Source of the DNA: Margaritifera margaritifera
Lineage: Eukaryota; Mollusca; Bivalvia; Unionida; Margaritiferidae
NCBI GenBank assembly: GCA_029931535.1
Contig: JAQPZY010000861.1
Location: forward strand, 310,001 to 374,000
Length of the DNA: 64,000 nt
Reading direction: 5' to 3'
The notes under the pieces were generated by a model, which searched no databases, was not told the DNA's origin, and worked only from the letters and a program-made list of their open reading frames with translations. The translations under genes and the position numbers were made by a program. Within the stretch, counting starts at the first letter, position 1, and the number at the start of each line of letters is the position of its first letter. This document shows positions 41,370 through 54,879 of the stretch, piece by piece.

Positions 41370-44140
41370 TCATGCTGTTTAAAGAAACATTCTCTAGTAC
41401 AATGCAGTTGCTGAACCAGATACATTCAGAGATTACAAGGATAGTATTTCTCGAGTTCTTAAGATATAATAATCTAGTGAGTGCTGGTCATTTAACAATA
41501 TGTACTGGTTCCCGTTATACATTCATGCCAGTGAAAACGATGATTGATCATTTTGTACTTTCGGATCAATGCATAGGTAGCATACGAGCATTGTTTCAGA
41601 GTACGTGATATCTGACCACCTCCGTATAACATACTTCCCTTCGTACAGTTACCAGTGGGAGAGACTTCAGACAGTCTATGAAGAGAAATAACATAGCTTG
41701 AAATAAAACAGATGCTGATACCTTGAAAAATTATCAAACTGAACTGGACCATCGCCTGAAAGCGTTGAATATAGATACTATTTTGAACAATGTTGATAGA
41801 TTTTATGGGTCCATTATTACTGCAGTCAAGCGACATCACGCTCCCAAAGTCCAAATTCAATCATTACGCCAAATCATCTTGGTCAAATGAACTTAAAGAA
41901 GCACATAGGCTTCAAAGACAAGCTAAGTACATTTGGATAAACCAGGGAAGACCGAGGGGTAGTGAATATAATTCTTACAGAGAATATAAAGCTAAGAACA
42001 GAGACTTTAGAAACCTGCAAAACGTAACTATGGAAAAATATATGGGAGAAGTATATAAAGAAATCGGAAAAACACATTAATGTGATTTAAGGTATATCTG
42101 GAAAGTCATCAATGTTAAGAGAGATAAAAAAAACACTTTTTTTCGGGAAATATCGATTGATGGAGTTTGTGTGCGTGATGACATTGCAAATGACTTTGCC
42201 AGATATTATGAGGACATTCACACGCTAAACTTGAGCCATAGTTTTCACGAAGATTTTTATGCATTTATAGAGCGGTGATTAAGTCAAGCTCTGCAAAATG
42301 GTGCAGACCACTAACAATGTATGTGAAGTAAAAGAAATCATTAACAGTCGAAAAAAGTCCAAAGCATCGGGCCATGATCAAATTTGTAAGAGCCCTTGCT
42401 CTATGGCAGTGATTACCTCGCAGAGTGTCTGACAACTTTATTTACTCAGATGATTGATCATTCTTACATACCTGTAGATTGCAAAAAAAAAGGGTTAGTA
42501 ATACCACTGTACAAAGGTAACTAAATCAAAGAACTCCCTCGAAAGCTACAGGCGAGTTACTTTAGTGCCTGTTATCTAAAAAACTTTTGAAAAAATTATT
42601 CATGGACGTTTGGTAACTTGGCTCAAAGAGATTAATTCTAATATTCCCATTTCACAGCAACATGGTTACCAAAAAGGTTTAGACTGCACAACAGCGAGTT
42701 TTTCTCTATTGCAATCGGTACAATATAACGTAAACATGATTCACGTGCTTTTACTGCTTTTCTTGATACAAAAAAGGCATTCGATACCGTGTGGTACAAA
42801 GGGTTACTTTTTAAATTATTCACGTTGGGAATTACGGGTATATCCCTTTTGATATTTTAAAATATGTATATTAATTTACTGAGGAAAGTCCTTTTCAACG
42901 GTCATTTTTGGACTGGTTCCCAATTGGCCAAGGAGTGAGACAAGTAGGTGTTGTGCCAACCTTGATGAATACAATATTTACAAATGACTTGCTGATGTAG
43001 TGAGAGAATAGTTGATTTGGAACAAAGATTAGATCCATAGCTGTTGGAAATCCAACCCTAGCTGATGATATTTCACTTCTGGCTACTTACATAAGAATCT
43101 GCAAAAACTGATAGATATCGCAATACAAGAATTATGTCAATGTAAAATGGTATCTTGGGTCGTCATATTTGCCGGTTGCTGATTCTGCAACACATCTGGG
43201 ACACCAGATTAACTCAAAGCTTACGGTCACATGACGCAATAGTCAAAGCATGCGAAAAAGGGAAAATTCTTTACACGGTCTGTTTGATATTGGCATTGAA
43301 CCCTTTGGTTGCTGCAAATGTGATCAAAAAGGTAATATTTCCTTCAATGTTTTATGGTAGTGAATTATGGTGTAATATTTCACAAAGTGACCTTTCTTCA
43401 TTGTATAAAACTCGGAGGTATTTTACCGAACATTTATAGGTATTCCCAACACGTACAAGATCAGACATTGCTCTTAGAATGCTAGTTTGGACATCAGCGC
43501 AGTCCGAAATTGATATGAGAAAATTGATGTTTTTACACAGATTGTGTTTCATGCGTAATGATGTACATACAAAACGTGTGTTTAACGTTGCGTTATTCAT
43601 TTTGAGCGAATGCAAGTCAAGTTACGGGTTAATTTCAAGTCTATATGATACGTTAACGAAGTTTGATTTGCTTGAGTATCTAACTGATTATTTGCAGTGT
43701 TCCAAAATTCCAGATAAACAAAATTGGAAAGAAATTGAAAGGTCGATAATTGCTTGTTTTGAAAATAGCCTCTAGAGAGTTCGAATGTCTAATGAAGCAG
43801 ATTTTGACAGATTCTCTTCGATACACGAACCCTTGCGACCTGCCTCAGTATGGCAGTCGTCTAAAATAAGACAAGACAGTAAGGTATTTACTAATTATAG
43901 CTAGAATATGGGCTGCTGTTCTTCAAGCACAGCTCGACGTGGGAATTCGACGTGGGAATATTTATACAAACTTGATAGGTCATATTTGTCTTGCATGTCC
44001 TTATATATCAAATTTCAGAAGCTCCTTCTGGGATTTCCTGACTGATAACTTTCCACTGAGCCTACATGTTACGTTATTTTACGCAGAAGATGAGCTGCAA
44101 GTGCAATATCTTCTAAAAAGTTACCAAAGGGTGTAATTAT
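41370..44140 (+). pseudogene. Decayed non-LTR retrotransposon (LINE): endonuclease and RT
   Basis: Fragments on + in LINE order. The endonuclease end has ISDHLR (about 41,608; the SDH motif of APE-type nucleases). A linker rich in basic residues follows (KSSWSNELKEAHRLQRQAK, 41,868-41,925). RT has QHGYQKGLDCTTASFSLLQS (about 42,658), motif A DTKKAFDTVWYKGLLFKLF (about 42,766), motif B-like GQGVRQVGVVP (about 42,927) and motif C LADDISLLA (43,058 on). The post-RT region has KACEKGKILYTVCLI, FPSMFYGSELWCN, RTRSDIALRMLVWTS and RKLMFLHRLCF (43,250-43,570). Numerous stops and shifts. Jockey/CR1-group-like by these motifs, but clade not resolved. No clear 3' tail. Confidence 0.8.
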
Positions 44141-44185
44141 CAAAGGAAACTTATTTGTCCTGTGTGCAGCATACTTTGTCACGCA

Positions 44186-44223
44186 GTGGCTTTATTGCAT
44201 CCTTACTTGAGAAAATGTCACAA
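44186..44223 (+). repeat. 38-nt direct repeat, copy 1
   Basis: GTGGCTTTATTGCATCCTTA...TGTCACAA recurs at 44,825-44,862 with 2 mismatches in 38. It lies just past the LINE remnant. Confidence 0.85.
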
Positions 44224-47200
44224 ATAGAGGTTTTGTAACAGGCAACTTCTGCAGATCATGAACAAGTTAATGACGAATGTAATATAAGCATTCCGAGTCT
44301 AATATTCTATTTGATATCATAGACAAACTGTGTTATGATACTCGTACATTTTTTTATGCACAAAATTATTGCTGTCGCTTCTGCGGCCTATTATTGACTT
44401 TCTCCACACGAGGTCTGGCTGCATAGTTTGCCTGCATCGTTCATTATTTGTATATACTAGTGTTTGTTTGTGTTTATTTATTTATCTTATCAAAGTTTTA
44501 TGATTGTAATCAAGTGATTTATTATACTTAATTCTTATTTCATTCAATTTTCTACGGAAGGAAATAACAATGATGTTGAATGATATATCTTGCCAGTGCA
44601 TCAACTATGGTAAAATTCTACCTAACCTAATTGTGTGGACACCAATTCAGAACTGATTTAATCAAACAAATCAATTGTCGGTGTTGACTGAATACCCTGA
44701 ATGACATTCAGTATCTGAAAAATTTGTTAAATTGTTGGTATTAAATCAACTTGTGAAGTTATGCTAGTTGTGTTTGTAGTAGATTGTGTGGAATTATTCT
44801 GAAAGAATTTAATTGACGAATCAAGTGGCTTTATTCCATCATTACTTGAGAAAATGTCACAATATGGTATATTTGACAGAATCAGAATCAGAATATTCAA
44901 CAATTTCAACATTAGATGCATAAAAGTTGTACAACACAAGTGACCAAAATGACAATTCCTTCTACTAAAAAAAAAAAAAAAAAAATTGCTCTGGACACAC
45001 AATTCAGTCACTACACAAGAAAGTTACACGGATAGACAAAAGGAAGCTTACATGGGTATACACAGACAGAACAACAGACACAGACAATCAGCCTGACTGA
45101 CAGACAAAAAAAGATACAGAGTCAGACAGGCATACATACAGATAGGCAAGTAAAATAGGTAGGTACATATACTGATATGTATATATTCCCAAAGCTAACA
45201 TAAAAAGGCACACTTTTGAAGTCAATCGGACCTTTCGTTTTTCACTAAGTTATGTTCATCGAGTTTCATGGCGTCACGACATAAAAGTTGCTTGGAACTT
45301 CTTCTCTGAATTATTTAAAAGGTGTGTATTGATGCTTCATATTTCTGTTAAAAATTCTTTTCTTTCCAAACGTTTTCATAAATTTAAGAAATCTGGCGAT
45401 AGAAGATCCCTTCACGTTCATTTTTACGTCGTGACTTTAGAAGCAACATAATTTGTCCAAGCACCTTATCTCGAAGCTATACGTGGAATGTAATTGAGGC
45501 AGTCTATATTCAAATTCGTTGTACTGAAATATATTCAAGCGCTAATTATTATTTCGCACAGTGAAAATAAATTAATATTCGGGATTTTCATTTTTCCACG
45601 GTTCTGAGAAGGCAATTCACGAGAATATAAAAGGAAATGTAATGAAAAAATCATAGTTCTGAAACCTGGAATGTGAAACATTTCCCTTTTAAATGTAAAC
45701 TGGATTAAAGATTAACTAATGTGTCCTTTTTTGTTTTAACAACTACTGAACATATCAAAGATCGACCAAGCGATGTATTTGTTTCTGGGTTTTTAAAAAT
45801 GTATTTATAGCTTTTCGTTTTTTAGTTTCAATATTAGGTATAAAAGAGAGCAGATTAAAATTTTTCACCCGATGGCACAGAAAAATGGCCCACCTGTAGA
45901 TGACAGAATAAAATAGAACCCGAGGTCTGAATGATTAATCAGCAATATGTTTCATACCTTCAAATAATTTGACGGCTGCAAACGCAAGTGGAAACTTACA
46001 ATTTTGTAGATACAGAAGAAACATGTTCTAGATATGTCTTCTAATAAAACAGAACATAGAGAGAGTCACTGCCATCATAAAAAAATCAATATGATGCATA
46101 CGAACATTTTAACTATACGCTTGGAGACTTTTGAAAGGGATTAGTCTGTTTCATTGTCTCATTATTCAAACAATGAACAAAAGTATAGAAATGCAATAAA
46201 AAGAAGGCGATACATTGTTTCCCAACCTAGGAGGACATAATCAATGACTAGTCCGGTGTTCCCACATAATATCTCTTGTTTGAGCTTACAATTTAAAATC
46301 AGAGAAATCAGTACATCACGGAAAGCAGTTTACCAGATTCGTAATTTACTGCAAAGTATACAGTATTAGGCTTGTATTGCTGCATTAGCTCCTGCACGAG
46401 AGGCAAGCAGAATTAACACAATATATAGACGTGCATGTGGAGTTTATGTCATTCAGCACCACTACGCATTACCCACAGGTGGAAAACACTTTTATTTTTA
46501 CCGATGGTTACCATGTACTGTGGCTATTACTCGTGGGGCACCCCTATTTGTAGACTTAGTTTTTACTACAAGCCACGAACATGATGACCCAACAAACAAT
46601 ATAATTCATGAAAAGAACAGGACCCTTTCTCACTCCATGAAATTGAGTACACACGAAAGTGTAGTTTTTTGCAAGAAAACAAAATAAAACGAAGTAAAGG
46701 GAAAAAAGAAACGAAAATGTATACTCACGAATAAAAGTCAATACAAGTTAATTTAAAATATTTCTATCAAATATTGTATCATGACGGCATTGAAATTTGT
46801 GTATACTGCTAAGGTTTTTGTTAAAATGTCGTTGAAGGGATGAACAGTATATTGTTTTATTCCAACAGGCGTTGTCCCGGCGTGACCCTCCCGTCAGTTG
46901 GTTAGTCTTGTATTGGTACTACCAGGGGTCTCTGATAAAAATAACTTTATTACACAACAATTTTAGTAAGCCAACTTGGCACAGGGAATGTTATTTACAA
47001 ATTCGCTCATTAAAATTGGGATGAATGAATTTATTTTAGGAAAGGAAAAAATAAATGAAAACAAGTTGAAATTAGTCCTAACATAACCGAAGTTATATGA
47101 TCGATAGATTCAGAAATTGATTTTTATCGTAAAACTGGATAAAGATAACAGAAGTCTGAGGTATTGAGAAGAATTTCGTTTCAGCAATTAATTGTGTATG

Positions 47201-48436
47201 TTATTTATTCATTTCAGTCTGTATCAGAAGATTTGTTGAATAATAAAACAAAATTCTTGGTATTGCAGCACATTCATTCTAAACGGCAACGATACGTAAT
47301 TATCTATATTAAACCATATAGCTTTACTGAAAGCTTTCTCGCAGAAAACATACCATACTAAATAAAGACATTATTTGAACCGTGACACAATTAGATATGG
47401 TTGATTTGTGATATTTTGTGTATGAACTATATTGAACACACGTCAGTCGAGATAAAGTGTTTTATTCAAGCAGGCCGCATATATTCCACATTAAGGAATC
47501 AATGGCACAGGTAATAACCATGACCATTCATTCATTCATTCGTTCATTCATTCATTCATTCACCCATTGGGATTAATTTCCGATGACATTGCTTGAAATG
47601 AACCTTTCGCATTTGATTTTAATATTTCTCTTCGCGATAATTGCACTATCGCCCCTTTTCATTGTAATAGCAAGAATATACAAGAGACTGCCATTAATAT
47701 GACTGATATACAGTATTTACGACTGTCGGGGAAAGTGTGATATGCCATTAGTCATTTTCATAGTCATGCCCCTTTTTGAAGGTTACTTATCGACGCTGTG
47801 GTAGACCTCAAAACTGAAATTTCAAAACCATGATGAGTAGAAACAGAAGCTAAAATTACAACAACAAGAACAATTGCACACCTACATCAAATTATCGTAG
47901 GGTTTCTCAGACTAATATATGGATACAAACTACACATATCTTATTTATCTGAGCTAATTGCAAACACTTGAACTGATTATGTAACTATATTTATATCTGT
48001 TAGTGATCAATCCACTCTAAAGGGAAAATCCAACCTTTATCACATATTAATCCTCATTTAAATCTAAACTGTTCAAAGTTGTGGATAATCAGATATTCAA
48101 GATATATGCCGAATTTTATTTTTTTTTATCACAGGGCCGTGCCATATTGGCTCTCTCTCTGTGTTACAAGGTGAACAGAATTAACTGAAAGAGTTCTCAC
48201 ACGTCACACCGGCGCGTCTCCTTGGTGATAGTGGTTGAGATGTAAACGTTTTTCTTCGAGTCTACATTCATCACATTGCCTCTTTAGTTTTGTATTTACT
48301 CAATTTGGCACACAACATTTATTAAGATGGATAATAATTACAACAAACAAGTATGCATAAGAATCCTATATAAGAAGAAAATCAATGTTCCTTCACACAT
48401 AATTTACCTTATGTACTCGCTTCCAATTGCAAACAA
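44224..48436. other. AT-rich stretch without recognised genes
   Basis: Contains the second copy of the 38-nt repeat (44,825-44,862), an A-run (44,968-44,986), CAGACA-rich sequence (45,030-45,130) and a (TTCA)n tract (47,526-47,562). Frames here are short and unremarkable. Confidence 0.35.
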
Positions 48437-48528
48437 CATAATGCTCCGGCAGATCAGTGTCAAACTTGTTTAATTCTACTGATTACTCCTAACAAACTGT
48501 ATAGACCTAGATCTGCCGGCGCATTATG
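48437..48528. repeat. Fold-back inverted repeat (19-bp arms)
   Basis: CATAATGCTCCGGCAGATC (48,437-48,455) and GATCTGCCGGCGCATTATG (48,510-48,528) are reverse complements with one mismatch around a 54-bp loop. Confidence 0.85.
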
Positions 48529-48989
48529 CGATGGCAAATCTGGATCTATGCAGTTTGCAAGTTGGCCTCGACTGATAAGCTAGTATATACAATATAAAAA
48601 TCCATGCAAGATCTATTTTTCTCAATCGACATCTTGTTAATGTTGGCAACTGATTAAAAAAAAAATCAGAAATAGATAAGTTAATGTATACATGAAGATA
48701 CGCAAATATTATGAATGCTGAGTTTCTTTTGTTTTCTTTATTAGTTATTGTGAACATGTTAAATGATCGTATTTCACAAAGCGGGCCCTCAGATCAAGGA
48801 TACAATGTTTCATTTCACATTTTTAACTTGTTTCGTGACCTGTCCTGCGCAGCAAATTGCAGACTTTATTTTTTCATTGAACGTATGTGTCATGAATAAG
48901 ATGTAATTTATATTTAACAGTTGTTAAACCTTTGCATCAAAACCACATATACATTAATTTGCGACTGAAAATGCAACGTGATCACTTGT

Positions 48990-49056
<67 letters not shown>

Positions 49057-52000
49057 ACAAACACAACGATTGGGTCGACATGATTAGAACTGATACGGCA
49101 ATATCTGCAAGTGCCGTTACACGTCACACAGACAGCGCCCTCTTTGAGAAAATGGCGAACCTCCAATGTGGGAGAAATTGAGATAGTAAAGGCTAATCTC
49201 TCCTCAGTTAGTGGGCCACTTGTACTCAGATTTGACATATGCAATAAATAAAAAGAATTATATTGACTGAGTACAAACAATACCTTAGTCCAGGTTTTCC
49301 CTTTAAGTCAGGAGACAAATATTGATTTTATTAAAATTTCATTGTAACATAGAGAGACGGTTAAAAAAAAAGCTTTCATGTTTCTACTGAATGTACGGAT
49401 ATTGCAGTCATTTGTGAAGATATTTTCTTGAATATAATATTGTTTAAAAGTTTGCAAATTTAATTTGCTCGTGGCAAACATGTTCAAGACAGCCATTTTT
49501 TCTCATGTATTTTATTGTCTTCTTATTAAACAATATGGGATTCGAGAAGAGTTGACTAACTCATCTAGGTCCTTTCCCAGAACATATAAAAATGGCTCAA
49601 AGATGACATTCATCTTACAAAAAAAGCTGGATATTTTAGTATTAAATAAGGGGCAATAAAAAAAGAGTGTTCAATATCTTTATTATCATAACCACACGCA
49701 CCAATTGGGGAGTTAACAAAGATCACTCTAAAGGTAAGATCTGTGGGGACTGGATGCTTGTTTACGTTTTGTGTGTAGGATATTAAGCTGACGTGTGCCA
49801 ATAGCATAATACGGTGGTGCCCCGTTAGTTGGATTAGTTAAACGTTTGATTTTTTTTAAATGTACCTAAGTGAGAGTGCTTTGCAACAGGAAGAGCAGTG
49901 GTTCCAATGTTTGCTTGCACAAACAGTATAAGTGTTTTATTTCATCGTCACGAGTTATCTCATCAGATAATACTTTTCTGGCATAATTTACTTTATTTCA
50001 GAGCTTACATATTTTATAGACCATAGATTGATTTCCTTCTCAACACACTCTACCCTGAAACTGAAATTTTAAATGAATTTAATGTAAAGATTACGCGTAA
50101 ATATACTGATTCTATCAAAATTGTAAAAGGTACAAGCTTGATACCACTGCTACCGTTAGAATCACAGTGCCTTGTATCGTCAAAATTTCGCATAGCAATC
50201 TGTTTTGATACGCGATAGGCACGATAATATCTTGTACCACTGAAAAGCAATTTTTATATATTTATTTTTTTTTATATTCCGCGCGGTGTCAATTGAACCC
50301 ATCGAATATTGTTGGTACATAGCTGGGGATATTTGATGATTCATGTATTTTTTCTTATACTAGTACTATTTTGGAAATGTAGTTCAATCTTTAGTCTGAG
50401 ACGATCATGACATGACTGTAGATAATTAGGTAGCAATCGTAGTATATAACATCATCGGTATGATGTTGATAGCTGTATATGCACCTAATATAATACATGT
50501 TCTCCTTTGAAATAAAATGCTTCGCTGTGTCATCAATGTTCCATTTTTTTATCCGTGACTCTTTTACAATTCCATATAAATGAGATATTCTTTATTTAAA
50601 GATACAACTTTACCAAGTACTTTTTTTCACTATATTTTGTTTCTAGCCCAATATAAATTTAAATAGGTTTAGATTTCGTAATTCGATTGTGCTTGACTAA
50701 TTGAAATCGGCATTTCGAGAATTTTTAAGACGTTAAAAGACTGTGTAATTCCTTTTTTTAATTATCAAATATATAACATTAAAACTACTTATATGCAAAT
50801 CAAAGACGTTTCTTTTCAGAAAAGAATAAAACTAGTTTATTACAGGTTCACAATATTGAAAATTTCGTCAATCGAAACTTGGAGTTCGATCCATAAAAAC
50901 AATTGCCCAGCTACCACATTTTCGAAGAAAAGAAAGTAGTTCAATGATTATCATACTTTTCCACGATATCCATCTTGTTTCTATCAGTGTTGGAATGATA
51001 AATATGGTGGTGTTCTTTTTAAAATGGAGTTTTAACTTTAAAATCGTGTCGACTTCATCTTCTTTATTCGCAATTCCTAGTATTTGACAAAATAAGCTCC
51101 ATCAGACTATAGCTCTATATCTTCTCTGTCGCTTGTGCATTTTTGTATACCCATTCTGGGTGTACCTACCATAATATAAATCAAATATGTTGTATAACAA
51201 TATTCTTTTTCTTTCTTTTTATCGATTTACATAAAAAAATCACTTCATAAAGGGGAAAAGAAACGATAATGTACAAACGAAGTGGACATAAAGTAGTTAT
51301 GCATAGGAAATACTAATATTGTGTGCTTTCCAGGACATTAAAACTGCATTTTATTCATTGCTGTGTAGACACAGACGACTCTACACATAGTATAATGTTA
51401 CAACTTCTGTCTTCGGAACAATTGTTTTCAACCTGTTTCCCAGCTCAAATAAAATTATGAAAGGAAATAATAGTACAAGAATGACAGACAAAAACTGAGC
51501 AAAAAGTTCCTTTCGGACATTACATTAACACAAAAAGTCATTTAAAAGGCACATGACTTCTAATATATGATTTGACGGTAAATACAAAACCGTCTAGCGA
51601 TCTATATATGTAACATTTTCAATACAAAATTCCACATTAAATCGCATGAAAAAAGACATCTGCAGCGATTCTACTTATCCAACATACCACTAGAATGATA
51701 GTTATGGAAGCTGTTGCCATGCATCATGAAAAACGGAAACATGGGCAATAATTGCGAATAAAATGCAATATTTTCTTTTACAGATTAAAATCCTTATCGT
51801 AGTTTTATCTTATCAGAAAGGAAAGACATAATTTCTAAGCATACATATTTATGTTTTTGAATAAATAAATGAATGGTCAGAAAATGTTCATGCAACATGC
51901 TACGTGATTGAGAAGAAAATCTTCGTAATGTTAAGTAAAATTAGAATAATTCATCTACTCAAACAGTTCGTAGAAAATGTCCTCTTCAAATGAAGGACAT

Positions 52001-52200
52001 GTCGAATGAATAAAATATCATAATTTCTGTAATTAACGTTGTCAGCATAGAAAGGTCTGTGCCACATGAAATAAATTACATGAATACTATTGGTTTGTAA
52101 ACGATTAAATTTAGTCGAGCAGAAAAATATGTGAAAAGTTGATTAAAATGTCATTTGCGATGCTAGGGAGGCAATGAAGACAGGTGTTTTCAACAACCTT
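48529..52200. other. AT-rich stretch without recognised genes
   Basis: Only a (CT)n tract (48,994-49,053, about 30 units) stands out. No motif was recognised in the scattered 60-80 codon frames. Confidence 0.35.
48994..49053. repeat. (CT)n microsatellite
   Basis: About 30 CT units. The overlapping frames (Leu-Ser / Arg-Glu repeats) are artefacts. Confidence 0.97.
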
Positions 52201-52216
52201 TAAACTAGAGATATAT

Positions 52217-52250
52217 CAGGGGCCCGCGGGCACCGTTTTGGGGACCACTG
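52217..52250. mobile_element. 34-bp hAT remnant with perfect 8-bp TSD
   Basis: CAGGGGCCCGCGGGCACC...GACCACTG is bounded by AGATATAT at 52,209-52,216 and 52,251-52,258. CAG...CTG ends plus an exact 8-bp duplication match hAT insertions. Only the two ends remain. Confidence 0.75.
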
Positions 52251-52670
52251 AGATATATGATTATGCATTTATTGCCCTTGTTGGAGAGCAGAGCCCTATT
52301 GGAACATGACTTGTCGTGGGTGAACAAATCTTTATATCTCCACCAAACAAGGGCAGTACATTGTTTATTATACCGAATGAAACAAGACAGGGAAACACGA
52401 TCCCGTGAGGGAGACACGATCGCGCGAGGGACGCACGATCTTTTGTTCACTGATATGTGACATCTCAGTGCACCAGTCATTGACACTGTTATTTTTGTGA
52501 GGCATACTAATAGCTCTAATTTTTGGCAATAACGCTGCAAACAATGTATTCTTGTATGTCCTACATATATGGTTATAATAAATTCGATAATCGTATTCAG
52601 TTTTATTATATACTATTTTAAATTTGTGCTTAGTAAATTTACATTAATGCGAAGGTTACTATGACAGTTG

Positions 52671-53464
52671 TGTGACACAGAGTTAGAAGTTCTTAGAAAA
52701 ATGCGTAAGTAGCATTGTTATCTAATCACTCTCAAAAAGAAAGCAATACTATAGATTTTGATCAATTTATTCCCACTTCTTTGGAAAATATAGATATAAA
52801 CGCACAAAGAGCCAAACTTCAAATGGAATCACCAACAAAATTTGAGGTCAGGGTTGATTTTGTTTACAGATAAAACTAGAATTTTCTTTAGAATTATGTG
52901 TTAAAAGTCACATACACCATATAATTTGTTTAGAACATTCTGTCATATGACCTATCTTTATATATACCATGTTTAGTGGACAGTTTTCAGTTTCGACCTT
53001 ACCATCAGTCTTTAAAGAGTCATTACAGTTGTGAAAAAATCATTCCAAATTCAGAGAGAGAAATTATTTAAAATATTCACTGGATTATAAAAGTGCTCAT
53101 ATACTTTTGGATTTTGGATTTTGAATTGATGATTTGGGGGTTTATGTGAACTTATTCAAAGAGATTCTGGAGTACTTCATTTTGGTACATCAGCACATTA
53201 AAGACATCTGTCACATCAGGACATTAAAGACTATTGACACATCAGCACATTCAAGGGTACAGTAATTCATTCGGAACGTTCTACATTTAGGACTTGTGAT
53301 AAGGACACTTAGGATTATTGGATTGTCTGGATTTTAATTCACGTTACGGTAAGTGTCTTTTGACTTTTATTTTAATTATCTAGAAATAAATTGCTTGTTG
53401 ATTATTACTTGATTTGTTGGTTTCATTTTCTGTTACATTTTTCTTAGACCATAGAGTCGTAATA
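52671..53464 (+). repeat. Diverged solo LTR of the Gmr1-like family
   Basis: From about 52,838 it aligns along its length with the 13,321 LTR: TTTGAGGTCAGGGTTGATTT, CATTCTGTCATATGACC, TATATATACCATGTTTAGTGGA, CTTTTGGATTTTGGATTT, TAATTATCTAGAAATAAATTG and the end TTCTTAGACCATAGAGTCGTAATA. The left boundary (TGTGACACAG at about 52,671) is inferred from the expected length. No internal region or second LTR is adjacent. Confidence 0.85.
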
Positions 53465-53761
53465 GTGTACAAAAATATTTATTCTTTGGCTATAGCAAAG
53501 AGTGTCATGTACAATATTCAACGATCGTGGAAATAATTGACCTATCATGGTTAAAATATCACATGTGATGGAGAAACAGGGAAGAATATTTTTAAAAACA
53601 TGTAAGAATATTTTTTTGGTGTAAGAAATGAGAAGATTAATATGGATGAATTCGTTTATTATATTTGACATTACTATGAAATAATTTAACATTTATAAGA
53701 ATGTATCTCATCACACATGAGTGATTTTAGGGGCCAAGTTAAAAATATGACGTCACATATG

Positions 53762-53983
53762 CATTAGCGGCGCGAGGGGTGGGGTGGGGGGCAATTGCCT
53801 CCAGGCGCCGGGGAGGGGGCGCCGTCGGGAGCTTTTCTTTTCACCTGTAACCAAGACGTATATGGAGGGAGGGGGCGGGATTTGGAAGTTGCCAACTGAC
53901 ATAAAAACTGTTCTCTGTGGCAAAGTAGGGGCGCCAATAAAGAACATTGCCCCCGGGCGCCTCAAACCCTCGCGCCGCCATTG
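53762..53983 (+). mobile_element. Non-autonomous hAT-type MITE, second copy
   Basis: Ends CATTAGCGGCGCG... and ...CGCGCCGCCATTG. Flanking octamers CACATATG (53,754-53,761) and CACTTATG (53,984-53,991) differ at one position. Interior shares GGGGGC.CCGTCGGGA and TGACATAAAAACTGTTCTCT with the copy at 11,338. Confidence 0.85.
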
Positions 53984-53999
53984 CACTTATGTATATTTC

Positions 54000-54830
54000 A
54001 AACGTGAATTAGTTTAGGGGCAAAAATCCATAAAAATGGCTGAAAATGGAATTAATCAAAATGTATAAATACATGAAATGAATATTTAATATCTGACAAT
54101 TCATCTTGGGCAGATAGTAGCAGGAAAACAACATACTCTATTAATACTGCAGTATCATCCATTTTACATTGCGTTTTTAGTCCTCGTAGACCAGTCTCAT
54201 GCATATTATACAATTTTGCTTTTTCTATCATTGAATTTAGTAATGAAGTTCCAAACATCGAGTTTCCGTTGAAAATTCTAAGTGTATCTTTTTGAAAATT
54301 CAATTTCTGTGTTTGGTGATAGAATTGTAAATGTCTTGAACCTGTAATACAATGACAGCTAGAAAAAAAGCTAAGACTATATTTGTCACGAATATACATT
54401 AAATACAACTATCATATTTCACAATTTGTATATTTTGTTTTGCTCAATAGAGCTAGGAATTTCGATGTTCTGTTGTTTTTTAAAAAAAATATTGAATATT
54501 ATTTTTCTTGATGTAAGAAGTCAGATGATTAATATGGATGAATTCATTTATTTAATTTTCCATACGTTTTTTTTTGAGAAAACTATCGTTGACCATATTT
54601 GTTACACAATCAAAAATTTAAACTAACCAATTTTCGGATATAGTCATCGTTGTCTTACTTCAAAAGTCAGAAAATGTACAAAACTAGTTCTTCGAAAATA
54701 CAATGGACAGAATTTAAAATGCAACAATACTTTAAAATAACTGACAGCAAGGACTATTTACGTAAAGGAAAAGCAGTATGTAAGACAACTTTACTACGAG
54801 ACTGAAAGCACAGTTTCTTACACAAATATC
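54000..54830. other. No gene recognised
   Basis: AT-rich. The frames at 54,052-54,408 (-) and 54,426-54,626 (+) show no identifiable motif. Confidence 0.35.
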
Positions 54831-54879
54831 AATCAATTGTTGGAGAAAATAACTGAGATAAAAAGGAAATAAGATACAC

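Noticed and set aside
47526..47562. Possible CRISPR-like or regulatory array
   Set aside because: It is a simple (TTCA)n microsatellite in eukaryotic DNA. No spacer-repeat structure exists anywhere in the window.
48978..49280. Leu-Ser and Arg-Glu repeat proteins
   Set aside because: Produced by the (CT)n microsatellite.
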